64,000 nt of DNA from Protonemura montana (Eukaryota > Arthropoda > Insecta > Plecoptera > Nemouridae), in assembly GCA_947568835.1 (NCBI GenBank), contig OX387607.1, positions 16,791,701 to 16,855,700 on the forward strand, given 5' to 3'. This document shows positions 46,746 through 55,599 of the stretch, piece after piece; within the stretch, counting starts at the first letter, position 1; each line of letters starts with the position of its first letter. The notes beneath the pieces were generated by a model. It was not told where the DNA came from and did not search any database. It saw only the letters and a program-made list of their open reading frames with translations. Both the position numbers and the translations under genes were made by a program.

Positions 46746-48640
46746 ATCAAGACTCTACCAGAGGATGTCGAGAGTTTACTTTTCATAGAATAACTTTGCA
46801 ATTCCTGGAAACTCTGGGAAAGTTTGTGTCTCGTCACTTGTTCTTCATTTGATAGGAAAAGTGACAGAAAATTGAAATCTTTTAACAAATGTTGTGTTGA
46901 CTCGAAGATAAATTGAGTTGCAAATGAGAAGATTGGAATTAATTTATTAATTTTCTCTCTCATTTTTTGAGTCTCTTTTGACCGCTCACTAATTTCCTTA
47001 ATTTATCGAATATCAACAATTTCTTTAATTTCGTACTTTGTAAACAAAAACTAATGCTAGAATATATTCAATCATGTGACGGTTTTACTTCTGTTCGGAC
47101 TGAATTTTGATTCTATGACCGCCATTTAACAACTTTAACCACTTCGACACTCAACATTTATAATTTAAATAATAATTATCAAAACAAACAAATAACTGCT
47201 ATTTAAACCTAAAAATGAATCAGCTTTCGCTTAAATTTTAGAGAATTTCAAATTTCTGTTAATTTGATTTCCTTGTCAAACTTTCAGACCGATTTTGTTG
47301 AAGTAATGTCCAATGTGTCATGAAAAAAACACATTGGACACAAACAAAGCAAACACTCGGACTTTTTTTGCGGTTGGTAATAATATTGAAGATTTCACTT
47401 CATTCGCTACGCTCTAAACTTACGACTGGTCATATTATTTTTTTTTTTTTAACTTTTTTATATTTGCGCTTATAAAACGCATTTTACAACGGGATTGCGA
47501 TGAGTAATTAACATTTACCTCTCGTCAATCGTCTCTAAAGAACGTACTGTTTATTATAATATCAGATAATTGATAGCAATATTTCTGTAAGTATTTAAAA
47601 GTCCAAGCTTAGAACCAACACGTCTGGCAATTGCAGCACATGGTAAGTTATTTATCACAAGTCAAAGTTTTCATTCTATAAAGACATTCAAATAACTAGT
47701 AATATTAATATAAGCCAAGCAATTAACACCGGTACCTATATATGATTTGTAATGCAAAATCTGTCAGATTTCTACCATATATTGACCGAACATTTTTCCA
47801 CCCAAGTCGTTATTTTATCTTAGATCAGAAAGAGCAGAAGTTGCGCTGGGATTTCAAACTAGTTTCACGTTTCATTCGGGTTTATTATTAATGTGACTCA
47901 AGAAGCTGGCCTTGCTTTTCGGCCTGGATGCAAAGACAGCAGATAAACTCTAGATGCAAAATTATTTAAAGTGGGGACACATTTTGGTGTTTTTTTCCCC
48001 AATTTTACTGAGATTTTCGTGTGAATTTCGCACAAAATGTAGTCTACGTTCTATGAAAGCGTTCAGCTGTAAAATCCTTGCACTACTAACAATTTAGCAT
48101 TCAGACGAATTGGTTAAAATATTATTATTAAGAAGAAGAATAATTAAATACTTTGACCATTGCAAGAATTTGCAATTTAAATCAGCTTTTACTGGTTTAA
48201 TTTTGTTAGTGAGAATTGGACAATAATTTATGATAGTTTTCTCAATTTTATATTATTTAGCCATTATTACATAAATATTGTAAGTATTTTATTTATGCTA
48301 TATTTATGTTAGCTTATTTAAAAACAACAAAATACGAGCAAATAAAATTGATCAAAATATTTACATTTCACATACCTTTCAGATTTGAAACTACGACTTA
48401 AAATCAGTTTTTTCCGCATAATCATTCCACTCAAGTCTGTAATTGTACACATTTCAATGGCAAAACACAACAATGAAGAGAAGAAATAATAGAGAATAAT
48501 AAAATATCATCATACACAAAAGATGTTTCAAAAATAAAAGATTCCATTAAGCAAGGCTAACTTTAGAATTATCATTTTAAAAAAATAACGCTAAGGGAAC
48601 TTCAATGAGAAGTTATTAAAAAAAACGAACAGCACGTTTT
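46746..48640. other. AT-rich DNA, no supported gene
   Basis: A 12-bp stem and 10-base loop lies at 47307-47340 (tgtccaatgtgt ... acacattggaca). No coding exon recognised. Confidence 0.4.
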
Positions 48641-48837
48641 AATTCATAAATGATTTGAAGTCATCGCTTAATTCGCCTGTGGAGGGGATTTGGTTGATCA
48701 AGTTGGGTTGGTTGGGGTGGGGGGTCGAATAGGGAAGTAAGTTAGTGATTGAATCTGCATGTTAAACGGTCTAGTAGTCAACCAACTCCTCGCTCGCCAG
48801 TCCCCCATAACCTCGAATGCCAACCAACCGATACGTC

Positions 48838-48844
48838 TATAAAA
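48838..48844 (+). promoter_or_regulatory. Candidate TATA box
   Basis: TATAAAA, followed about 30 bases later by tcaaac (possible start site near 48868), and then by a strong splice donor at 48987/48988. The arrangement fits a TATA promoter with a short non-coding first exon, but AT-rich DNA yields such matches by chance. Confidence 0.25.
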
Positions 48845-48867
48845 CAAACCTATTCACCTTCTTGTCA

Positions 48868-48987
48868 AACATTTCTCTTTCATCGACAGAACGTTGTTAA
48901 AATATTGTCTGAAAATCCAGCTCGACGCTAGAAGAAGCGACTTCTTCATTCTTGTTTAGATCTTGTACTCGGCTCATCATTTGACAG
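48868..48987 (+). other. Candidate non-coding first exon
   Basis: The segment from the presumed start site to CAG|GTAAGAG at 48987/48988. Insect ebony genes commonly have a non-coding first exon. This could be that exon for the gene at 63162, about 14 kb downstream on the same strand, or belong to something else, or be chance. Confidence 0.18.
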
Positions 48988-48989
48988 GT

Positions 48990-50236
48990 AAGAGAAAAAC
49001 ACAACCGATATATTTCACTGCCACTCGATGCTAATGTCAAAATATTTATATTTTGTCTCCAGAGTTAAAAACCTGGCTGCGTTTGTACAGAGTTTGATGA
49101 ATTTAAAGCTAAATAATTTGCCATTTTACCAGTAAATGTCGTTATATATTTCAAATATTTTAGAGCAATTTTACAAACCGTTTTCTACTAAAATTTAGAG
49201 TCATTCACCCGTTTAAAAACCTATAAATATCGTCACCGAATACAAGTTCAATTTACCTGTCATATAATTGCAATTAAGAGCGTACTAATTAGCTCGGTTT
49301 TCCCTAATTACAAGCTAATCGAAATCTATAGGCGCGCTACCAAAATATTAGAGTTGACCACGAAATTCTTTCAAAACAAACTCGAGATTTCGTCAGCTAG
49401 ACACCCTGACACACTTGCCAAAAAAAAAAAAGCTAAACTAGAGATTTTAATCAATTTCGCCAGAAGCAATCGAACCACGAAACCCGCAGCGAGAATCACA
49501 TATCTGCGTAGTTATTATAAAAAAAATACACAATTCGATCAAACTCTGTACAGGAAATTAATTTTCCGATTAATTAAAATACTATAAAAGTATCTAAATC
49601 TCGTTGAACGTGATTGTATCTGGTGAGAACGAATTGCTCTTTACAGGTTATCAGTGAATAAAATCGGTCATTAAACCACTTGTTATAAAAATGACCACCA
49701 GCACAGTAAAAATATGCAACACAATAAATCGCTTCAGATTAATTCGTGCATCAAACCAAACAATCACAGAGCAAAACCGAAAAAACACATCATAAAATCG
49801 AACCACGGCTCTGAAAACCACCACAGAACGAACCAAAATTCGAAAAACACTGGCAAAAACCCACCCGAGTGAACTGGGCATTGTTACCATTTGACCAACA
49901 TTTCTAATCGTCGAAATTGTGCAATTGCAGTGAAAGTCACGCCAACTTCTCGAGACGCTAATCGTAAAATCATTTTCTAGACGTGGATACAAACTCGGGT
50001 AATAACCTCTTCGGTAATCGTTGAAATATTCCAGACAACAACAGCGTTAAGCAGGGACATTGCGACCTTCGTTTAGAATATAATAACAATGTTTTGCAAC
50101 CCAAGCCATCGGAAGGTGCGAACTGCAAGAATCATATATGTGCGAAATTACATGTAACACTTGCTTTGCAAAGATTCTGCAAATTGATTCCGAACGCCAT
50201 TTGATTAATTAGCGTTGCAGAAATAAGCCAGCAAGT
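48990..50236. other. No supported gene
   Basis: A 113-codon minus-strand frame (49651-49992) is hydrophobic but has no recognisable domain or family resemblance. Confidence 0.35.
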
Positions 50237-50237
50237 T

Positions 50238-50262
50238 GTTGTTTGTTTGTTTGTTTATTGTT
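50238..50262 (-). repeat. LINE 3' terminal microsatellite tail
   Basis: Read on the minus strand: caataaacaaacaaacaaac, then aac. Short microsatellite tails mark the 3' end of CR1-like elements and probably guide target-primed reverse transcription. Confidence 0.75.
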
Positions 50263-50367
50263 TATTTTCCATTGTAAAAAATGATTACATGCCATGATCG
50301 TTGTCACATAAAACAGTAAAAACAGGCTTTGGAAATTGTCAATTGCTAATTAAAATTTGTACATTGA

Positions 50368-53265
50368 TCATTTTTGTTCTTTCACACAATATTTACAATC
50401 GCAACCATTCAGACTAGTATATTCTAAGATAGTGTAAAACGAATGTTGAATTAAAAAATCTTTGACCATTCCTTTAAAGCTTTCCATGCTAATTGTTTTT
50501 TCCTTTATCTTGCGGGGTAATTTATTGTATAAAATTGGTCCCATAAATGTTACATTCTTTCTCCCTATTTCTAACAAGCTTTTTTTTTGTCGTATATCGT
50601 CTTTTTTTCTAGTATTTTTATTGTGAATATTTTTGTTTTCTTGAAACATGGTCGGGTTGTCTCTAACATATAAAATTGTCTCTAGTATATAAAGGGAAGG
50701 TAATGTCAGTATGTTAAGGTCTTTGAACGCTTTTCTGCATGTGCCTCTTTTCATGATTTTTCCAAGTATTCTTATTGCCCTTTTTTGTTTAATGAATATT
50801 TTGTTGGACTCGGCTGATATTCCCCATACCATTATCCCATAATTTAATTTCGACTGTATATATGCGTGATACATTAATTTTAGTGTATTTTTGCTAACTT
50901 GATGAGATAGTCTTTGTAACATGAAGGATGCTGTGGCTAACTTTTTGCTTAGGATGTTGATGTGTGCCTTCCATTTTAAATTACCATCTATTTGTATTCC
51001 AAGGAAAGGGCTTTGGTACACTACTTTTGCATTTAATTTCTTGCTTGACGAAACTGTCATTTTTCCTTTGTTTTTGAACACTATGATGTTTGTTTTTTGA
51101 CAGTTTAGTTTCAGCTTGTTTGGTACGAACCATTCGTTCAAGTCTATAAGTGTGCTGTTTACGTTTTTTATTAATGTGTTATCATCGTCAGCGGTCAATA
51201 AAATGCTTGTGTCGTCTGCGAATAGAATTGCTTTCCGGTTGTCATCTCTGATATAATTGGGGAGGTCATTTACGTATAAACTAAAGAGAATTGCCGCTAG
51301 TGGGGCGCCTTGCGGGACTCCGGTTTTAATATCCTCTAAATCCGATAGCACACAGCCATTATTAGAGTTTATCGACACTCGTTGCTTTCGCCCCGTCAGG
51401 TATGACTCGATCCATTCCCCTGTCGTGCCTACTATGCCGTATCCTTTTAATTTTTCTAGAAGTATCTTGTGATTTATTGAATCAAAGGCTTTCGATAGAT
51501 CGCACATGATTGTTGCGATTGCTTTTTTATTTTCTAGTGCATCAGTGATTTGCCTTATCATACTGACAATTGCTGTATTTGTTGAGCGTCCCTTCCTGAA
51601 TCCGTGTTGTACTTCGTCTATAATTCTATTATTTTCTACATACTCATTTAGTCTGACAAGAAAAGCTTTCTCAAAAATTTTTGCAAAATTTGTTATGAGT
51701 GCTATTGGCCGGTAGTTCTGCATCTCTGAGGTAGCCCCTTTTTTCAGAATCGGTTTGATTATAGTAAGCTTCGCTAACGATGGGAATTCACCTGATCTAA
51801 ACGAGAAGTTGCAAATTTCTGACAGTGGGTAGGCTATTTCGTTACATACTCTCTTTATTACTTGGATCGGGACTTCATCCCACCCGGTTGATTTCTTATT
51901 TTTCAATTTTGTTATTATTTCTATAATTTCGGCCCTGTTCGTGTTCCTTAAAGTCATCGTTGTTTCGATTCTTGACATTCCCGTCTTCATTTTGGTGAGG
52001 CATTCATCCAGGGTATCTTCCATGTCATCTGTTGTTTTTTTTGCTATTGTCGCAAAAAAATTATTGAAGTGGTTTGCCACCTCTTTTGCGTCTTTGATTT
52101 CTTTTTCCTTGATTTCTAGGACGATGTTCTTTGTTCGATTTTTCTTGAATTTTCCAGTGTGTGCGTGTATTATTGTCCAAGCCGCCTTCATCTTCTTGTT
52201 TGCTTTATTGATAAAGCTGTCATTGCTTTTCTTTTTTGCTCGACGTGTTTGCTTGGTGACCATTTTCTGTGCTGCTTTAAGATCTTTTTTAAATCTTGCG
52301 CCGCCCTTTCTCCTAGTGAGTATCAATAATCTCCGTTTTAATTCGCATGTCAATTTTATTTCGGCTGTTATCCAGTCATTATTCTTCTTTCGTTGTCTGA
52401 CTTGACATCGTTTCTTCGGAAAGTGTTTGTTAAAGGTGTCTAGAAAGATTTCCAGGAAATTTCGGAACTTTTCATCTGTGGTGGTTCTCGCTAAGACACC
52501 TTCCCAATGTTTCCCTCCAATATCTTTTGCAAAGTTTTCCAGGTTTACATCGCTTATATTTCTAGTGTAGGTTAACTCTCGTTTTTTAATTATCGGTGAG
52601 ATTGTGATGTTTACCAGTAGTCCCACGTGGTCAGATAGCCCAGCTTCAATGGGGTGTGGCTCTTCGTCTAGTGTGAAGTTGGTAATAATGTTATCTATCG
52701 TTGTTCTTGTCCCTTCCGTAATTCTGGTGGGAAAATTGACATTGGCCCACATATTAATGTCTGCGAGGAGGTCTTCAAACTTCTCTCTGGAGTAGCTGTT
52801 TGTGTTTCCTAGCAGGTCAATGTTTATGTCACCTATGAGCACTATTCTTTTATCTTCTTTTTTGAGTTGCTTTATTAGTCGTTTTATTTTAATAATGAAG
52901 GCGTTGATATTTTTACTATCGGGTGTCCGGTACACCACAATAATAATTATCGGGTTGCTTTCTTTCAATTCGATGCTACATACTTCGAATACCCTTTCTT
53001 TTGCTAATTGGTCTATGTCAGGTCGGTTTATCCACTTTAATGTGGTGTCGCGGATGTATATAGCAGTCCCGCCACCTTTTGCCTTGTTTCGCGCATAGCA
53101 TGCGGCGAGTTCATAATCTCCAATTATTACTGCGTTCTCGCGTCCTCGTGCCAGCCAGTGTTCAGAGAGACATAAAATATCAATTTCCTTTTCTGGTGTT
53201 TGTGAGTCAATGAAAACTTCTAGCTCCTCTACCTTGTTTTGGACACTACATATGTTTAGGTGCAT
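50368..53265 (-). CDS. LINE ORF2: endonuclease and reverse transcriptase
   Basis: The ORF2 protein nicks target DNA and reverse-transcribes its own RNA at the nick. Counting from the ATG at 53265 (965 residues), the endonuclease/exonuclease/phosphatase domain spans about 1-220, with LNICS (3-7), SEHW (35-38), GDIN (145-148), DNIITN (191-196) and SDH (211-213). The reverse transcriptase spans about 445-760, with NYRPIAL (515-521), HGFRKGRST, the CDLSKAFD block, TGVPQGAPL and the FADD catalytic box near 680. The C-terminal part has an NTR motif and GPILYNKLP near 907-916, as in CR1/Jockey-type ORF2, and ends CDCKYC. All key acidic residues are present. The frame stays open for 96 codons upstream of this ATG up to the ORF1 UAG, and the first endonuclease strand probably begins there. 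The true protein may therefore be an ORF1-ORF2 readthrough product. Confidence 0.95.
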   Translation of the reverse strand: MHLNICSVQNKVEELEVFIDSQTPEKEIDILCLSEHWLARGRENAVIIGDYELAACYARNKAKGGGTAIYIRDTTLKWINRPDIDQLAKERVFEVCSIELKESNPIIIIVVYRTPDSKNINAFIIKIKRLIKQLKKEDKRIVLIGDINIDLLGNTNSYSREKFEDLLADINMWANVNFPTRITEGTRTTIDNIITNFTLDEEPHPIEAGLSDHVGLLVNITISPIIKKRELTYTRNISDVNLENFAKDIGGKHWEGVLARTTTDEKFRNFLEIFLDTFNKHFPKKRCQVRQRKKNNDWITAEIKLTCELKRRLLILTRRKGGARFKKDLKAAQKMVTKQTRRAKKKSNDSFINKANKKMKAAWTIIHAHTGKFKKNRTKNIVLEIKEKEIKDAKEVANHFNNFFATIAKKTTDDMEDTLDECLTKMKTGMSRIETTMTLRNTNRAEIIEIITKLKNKKSTGWDEVPIQVIKRVCNEIAYPLSEICNFSFRSGEFPSLAKLTIIKPILKKGATSEMQNYRPIALITNFAKIFEKAFLVRLNEYVENNRIIDEVQHGFRKGRSTNTAIVSMIRQITDALENKKAIATIMCDLSKAFDSINHKILLEKLKGYGIVGTTGEWIESYLTGRKQRVSINSNNGCVLSDLEDIKTGVPQGAPLAAILFSLYVNDLPNYIRDDNRKAILFADDTSILLTADDDNTLIKNVNSTLIDLNEWFVPNKLKLNCQKTNIIVFKNKGKMTVSSSKKLNAKVVYQSPFLGIQIDGNLKWKAHINILSKKLATASFMLQRLSHQVSKNTLKLMYHAYIQSKLNYGIMVWGISAESNKIFIKQKRAIRILGKIMKRGTCRKAFKDLNILTLPSLYILETILYVRDNPTMFQENKNIHNKNTRKKDDIRQKKSLLEIGRKNVTFMGPILYNKLPRKIKEKTISMESFKGMVKDFLIQHSFYTILEYTSLNGCDCKYCVKEQK

Positions 53266-53609
53266 TATAGTAATGTTTGTTGACTTACGTGTATCAGTCT
53301 TCTTTTCTTTATTCTTATTCTTATATCGATCAGTCTTCTTCTTATCAGTCTTACTTGAATCAGTCTTCTTTTTGTTTTTGTCAGTCTCTTCAGTTTCTTC
53401 AGTCTCTTCAGTTTCTTCAGTCTTTTTTGTCTCTTCAGTCTCTTCTTTGTCTTTCTCCTGCTTTTCAGTAGTTTTTTCATATGTATATGGTAACGTTGTT
53501 TCACTAACGTGTGTGACTGTGCTAATCTTGCGTGGCCTATTAATAAGTAATTGCTATATTTCCGACTCGCTGTTGTCTTCGTTTTCGTTTTCTTCTTCCA
53601 GTGCTTCAT
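53265..53609 (-). CDS. Small overlapping basic frame between ORF1 and ORF2 (doubtful gene)
   Basis: An ATG at 53609, inside the end of ORF1 and shifted +1 from it, opens 114 codons. It ends at TAA overlapping the ORF2 start as TAATG (53267-53263). The product would be extremely Lys/Arg/Leu-rich, because the same act-gaa-gag repeats are read in another frame. It may be an artefact of the low-complexity tract. Alternatively it could bring ribosomes to the ORF2 ATG by termination-reinitiation, as the UAAUG overlap does in the silkworm SART1 LINE. Confidence 0.25.
   Translation of the reverse strand: MKHWKKKTKTKTTASRKYSNYLLIGHARLAQSHTLVKQRYHIHMKKLLKSRRKTKKRLKRQKRLKKLKRLKKLKRLTKTKRRLIQVRLIRRRLIDIRIRIKKRRLIHVSQQTLL
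53266..53553 (-). other. In-frame linker between ORF1 and ORF2 (96 sense codons)
   Basis: I checked every codon from the UAG (53556-53554) to the ORF2 ATG (53265): all 96 are sense codons. The start is CAA TTA CTT ATT AAT AGG. The middle encodes a Glu/Thr/Lys-rich stretch (TEETEETEETE type, from act-gaa-gag repeats), followed by Lys/Asp/Thr repeats. The end encodes NITI immediately before MHLNICS. Such a low-complexity, charged linker would suit a flexible joint in a fusion protein. It has no ATG in this frame, so it can be translated only by readthrough, frameshifting or a non-AUG start. Confidence 0.85.
53546..53556 (-). promoter_or_regulatory. Leaky stop signal UAG CAA UUA
   Basis: On the minus strand the ORF1 stop codon and its 3' context read TAG CAA TTA (53556-53548). 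This exactly fits the UAG CAR YYA readthrough consensus first defined for tobacco mosaic virus. ORF2 lies downstream in the same frame with no further stop, so readthrough would produce a fusion of about 1475 residues (413 + 1 + 96 + 965). Confidence 0.7.
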
Positions 53610-54795
53610 CCACTTTCTCTAATATAAGTTGGCTAAGGTAGAACCCACCTCTGCGGTTTAGATGCAGTCCATCTTTTGCTCTTTCGTGTGCTGTGACTCT
53701 CGTGTTCGGATTATAGAATATTGCACCTCTTTCTTCACATAGCCACTGTAGGCCGTCGTTGAGCTTGTCAATGGTCGAGTCGAATACATTGCGCCTATAC
53801 ACCAGTCCCCCAATGACCCACTTTGCGTTTTTCCACTTCCTGGACACTGTTTCGACGAGATCGTCGAACTCGGTCACCAGATGAACCTTGGATCTGGATT
53901 TTATGTTATTGGTACCTGTATGTACGACGATAACCTTTGGTTCACTTTCACTTTCTTGTTTCAAGCATAGTTGCTTCTTTAGATCTTTCACCCGAATGCC
54001 AGGAAACACAGCTACTTCGCACCCTTCTCTAGTGCATATTTCGCCTGCGCCCCTTATAATGGAGTCACCCACTAGCATCGCTGTGCTTGACGCGTATTTT
54101 GGAGCTTGATGTGTTTCCACTACTGCTTCTGCCTGGGAAGTTTTTTGTTGAATTAACCTTCTGTACTTGTTGTCTCTTATAATTTTGATCTCATCAGGCG
54201 TGAATTTGTTGTCTGTGCCTTGCAATTGCCTCGGTTCATCGCTTTCGTGGTCTTTTATGGACATTTGCTTGTCATTTACTTGATTGTTTGTTTTTGAGTT
54301 TCTTTTCGGCGGGGGGGTTTCAAATCGCTCCACCATTTTGTGCACTCGCGATTGTTCTGCCTCCTGTAGTCGTTTGACAGGACTACATTTTTCTTCTATA
54401 GCTGGTGATTTATCAGCGAGTGGCTTATCACTGAAAATGTCTACGTTTTTTGAAAGCTCATCTACTTTAAATCTAAGTAGCTCGTTTATTTCTTCTAGGT
54501 TTTGTATTCTTTTCTCTTTTTCGTTAATCAGTCTGTCATTGTATCTTTGATTGTTTTGGTTTCGTCCTACCTCATCAGCTGTTTCTATGTTTCCGTTTGC
54601 TCTGACATGCTCTTCCAGTAGATCGAATCTTGCTGCCTTCATTCGTTCTACTAATTCTTCCTTTCTTCCACCTTTGGAGAGGCCAAGTTTCTCCAGCTCC
54701 TTCTGAAGTTCGCACTTGTTTAATTTCACTAAAATCTCGGTAAAACCGCAAATATCACGGAGCACACACAAAGCTGCACCACTCTCGTCGGCCAT
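53554..54795 (-). CDS. LINE ORF1: SAP-like and SGNH-esterase protein
   Basis: I start at the ATG at 54795 (context aagATGG), because the 12 upstream in-frame codons contain no ATG. The product is 413 residues. Residues 22-54 (LVKLNKCELQKELEKLGLSK and following) resemble a SAP/LEM-type helix-loop-helix nucleic-acid-binding motif. Residues 88-118 form a probable coiled coil, followed by a charged linker. An SGNH/GDSL hydrolase domain spans about 236-400, with GDS (243-245, nucleophile Ser245), GTNN (294-297) and D375-x-x-H378. ORF1 esterases are known in CR1-type LINEs; their role is unclear, and binding of RNA or lipid has been proposed. There is no zinc knuckle. ORF1 ends with an acidic tail and a UAG in leaky context. 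Confidence 0.9.
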   Translation of the reverse strand: MADESGAALCVLRDICGFTEILVKLNKCELQKELEKLGLSKGGRKEELVERMKAARFDLLEEHVRANGNIETADEVGRNQNNQRYNDRLINEKEKRIQNLEEINELLRFKVDELSKNVDIFSDKPLADKSPAIEEKCSPVKRLQEAEQSRVHKMVERFETPPPKRNSKTNNQVNDKQMSIKDHESDEPRQLQGTDNKFTPDEIKIIRDNKYRRLIQQKTSQAEAVVETHQAPKYASSTAMLVGDSIIRGAGEICTREGCEVAVFPGIRVKDLKKQLCLKQESESEPKVIVVHTGTNNIKSRSKVHLVTEFDDLVETVSRKWKNAKWVIGGLVYRRNVFDSTIDKLNDGLQWLCEERGAIFYNPNTRVTAHERAKDGLHLNRRGGFYLSQLILEKVDEALEEENENEDNSESEI

Positions 54796-54850
54796 CTTGT
54801 CACTCCTATGTTTAATACGTAGGCATGGCAACGTATGTTTAATAATAACT

Positions 54851-54966
54851 TATGTCTGAAAGTTGCGAGGTATTCATTTGTAATTGAGGTAAAAGCGAAT
54901 CACTTAATTTCATTACAAACGGAACCACTGGGAAGGTGTGGTTGACCACAAACCTCTGGGGCAACG
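54851..54966. other. Flank of the LINE 5' end
   Basis: Unique-looking DNA between the LINE 5' region and the 10-bp array. No target duplication could be matched with the 3' flank. Confidence 0.4.
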
Positions 54967-55597
54967 TCTATCCACTGTTTATCCACGTCTATCCACTGTT
55001 TATCCACGTTTATACACGTTTATCCACTGTTTATCCACGTTTATACACGTCTATCCACGTTTATCCACGTTTATCCACGTTTATCCACGTTTATCCACGT
55101 TTATCCACGTTTATCCACGTTTATCCACGTCTATCCACTGTTTATCCACGTTTATACACGTCTATCCACTGTTTATCCACGTTTATCCACGTCTATCCAC
55201 TGTTTATCCACGTTTATCCACGTCTATCCACGTCTATCCACTGTTTATCCACGTTTATCCACGTTTATCCACTGTTTATCCACGTTTATCCACGTTTATC
55301 CACTGTTTATCCACGTTTATCCACGTTTATTCACTGTTTATCCACGTTTATCCATGTTTGTCCACGTTTATCCACGTTTATCCACGTTTATCCACGTCTA
55401 TCCACTGTTTATCCACGTTTATTCACTTTTTATCCACGTTTATCCACGTTTATCCACGTTGATCCACTGTTTATCCACGTTTATTCACTGTTTATCCACG
55501 TTTATCCACGTTTATCCACGTTTATCCACGTTTATCCACGTTTATCCACGTTTGTCCACGTTTATCCACGTTTATCCACTGTTTATCCACGTTTATC
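54967..55597. repeat. 10-bp minisatellite (tttatccacg) with 13-bp variants
   Basis: About 60 units of tttatccacg or ctatccacg, interspersed with cactgtttatcca insertions. The basic 10-bp period equals about one helical turn. Several overlapping open frames (HVYPRLST type) are artefacts. Confidence 0.95.
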
Positions 55598-55599
55598 CA

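Larger units (their letters stand above)
50238..54850 (-). mobile_element. Non-LTR retrotransposon (CR1/L2/Jockey-like), apparently intact
   Basis: The element reads on the minus strand: a short 5' UTR, ORF1, a 96-codon linker, ORF2, a 3' UTR of about 110 bases, and a tail of aaac repeats at 50260-50238. There are no frameshifts, and the only internal stop is the UAG between ORF1 and ORF2. An SGNH-esterase ORF1, an apurinic-type endonuclease and reverse transcriptase in ORF2, no RNase H, and a microsatellite tail instead of poly-A are typical of CR1-group LINEs. The 5' edge and target duplication could not be fixed by eye. It is the only autonomous transposon seen in the window. Confidence 0.92.

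Noticed and set aside
46259-46963. Long frames on both strands rich in Arg/Thr/Cys
   Set aside because: Pure product of the 12-bp array, with no unique domain in the flanks.
54967-55597. Cluster of bacterial DnaA boxes (TTATCCACG resembles TTATCCACA)
   Set aside because: The DNA is clearly animal nuclear sequence. The match comes from one 10-bp minisatellite unit and has no origin context.
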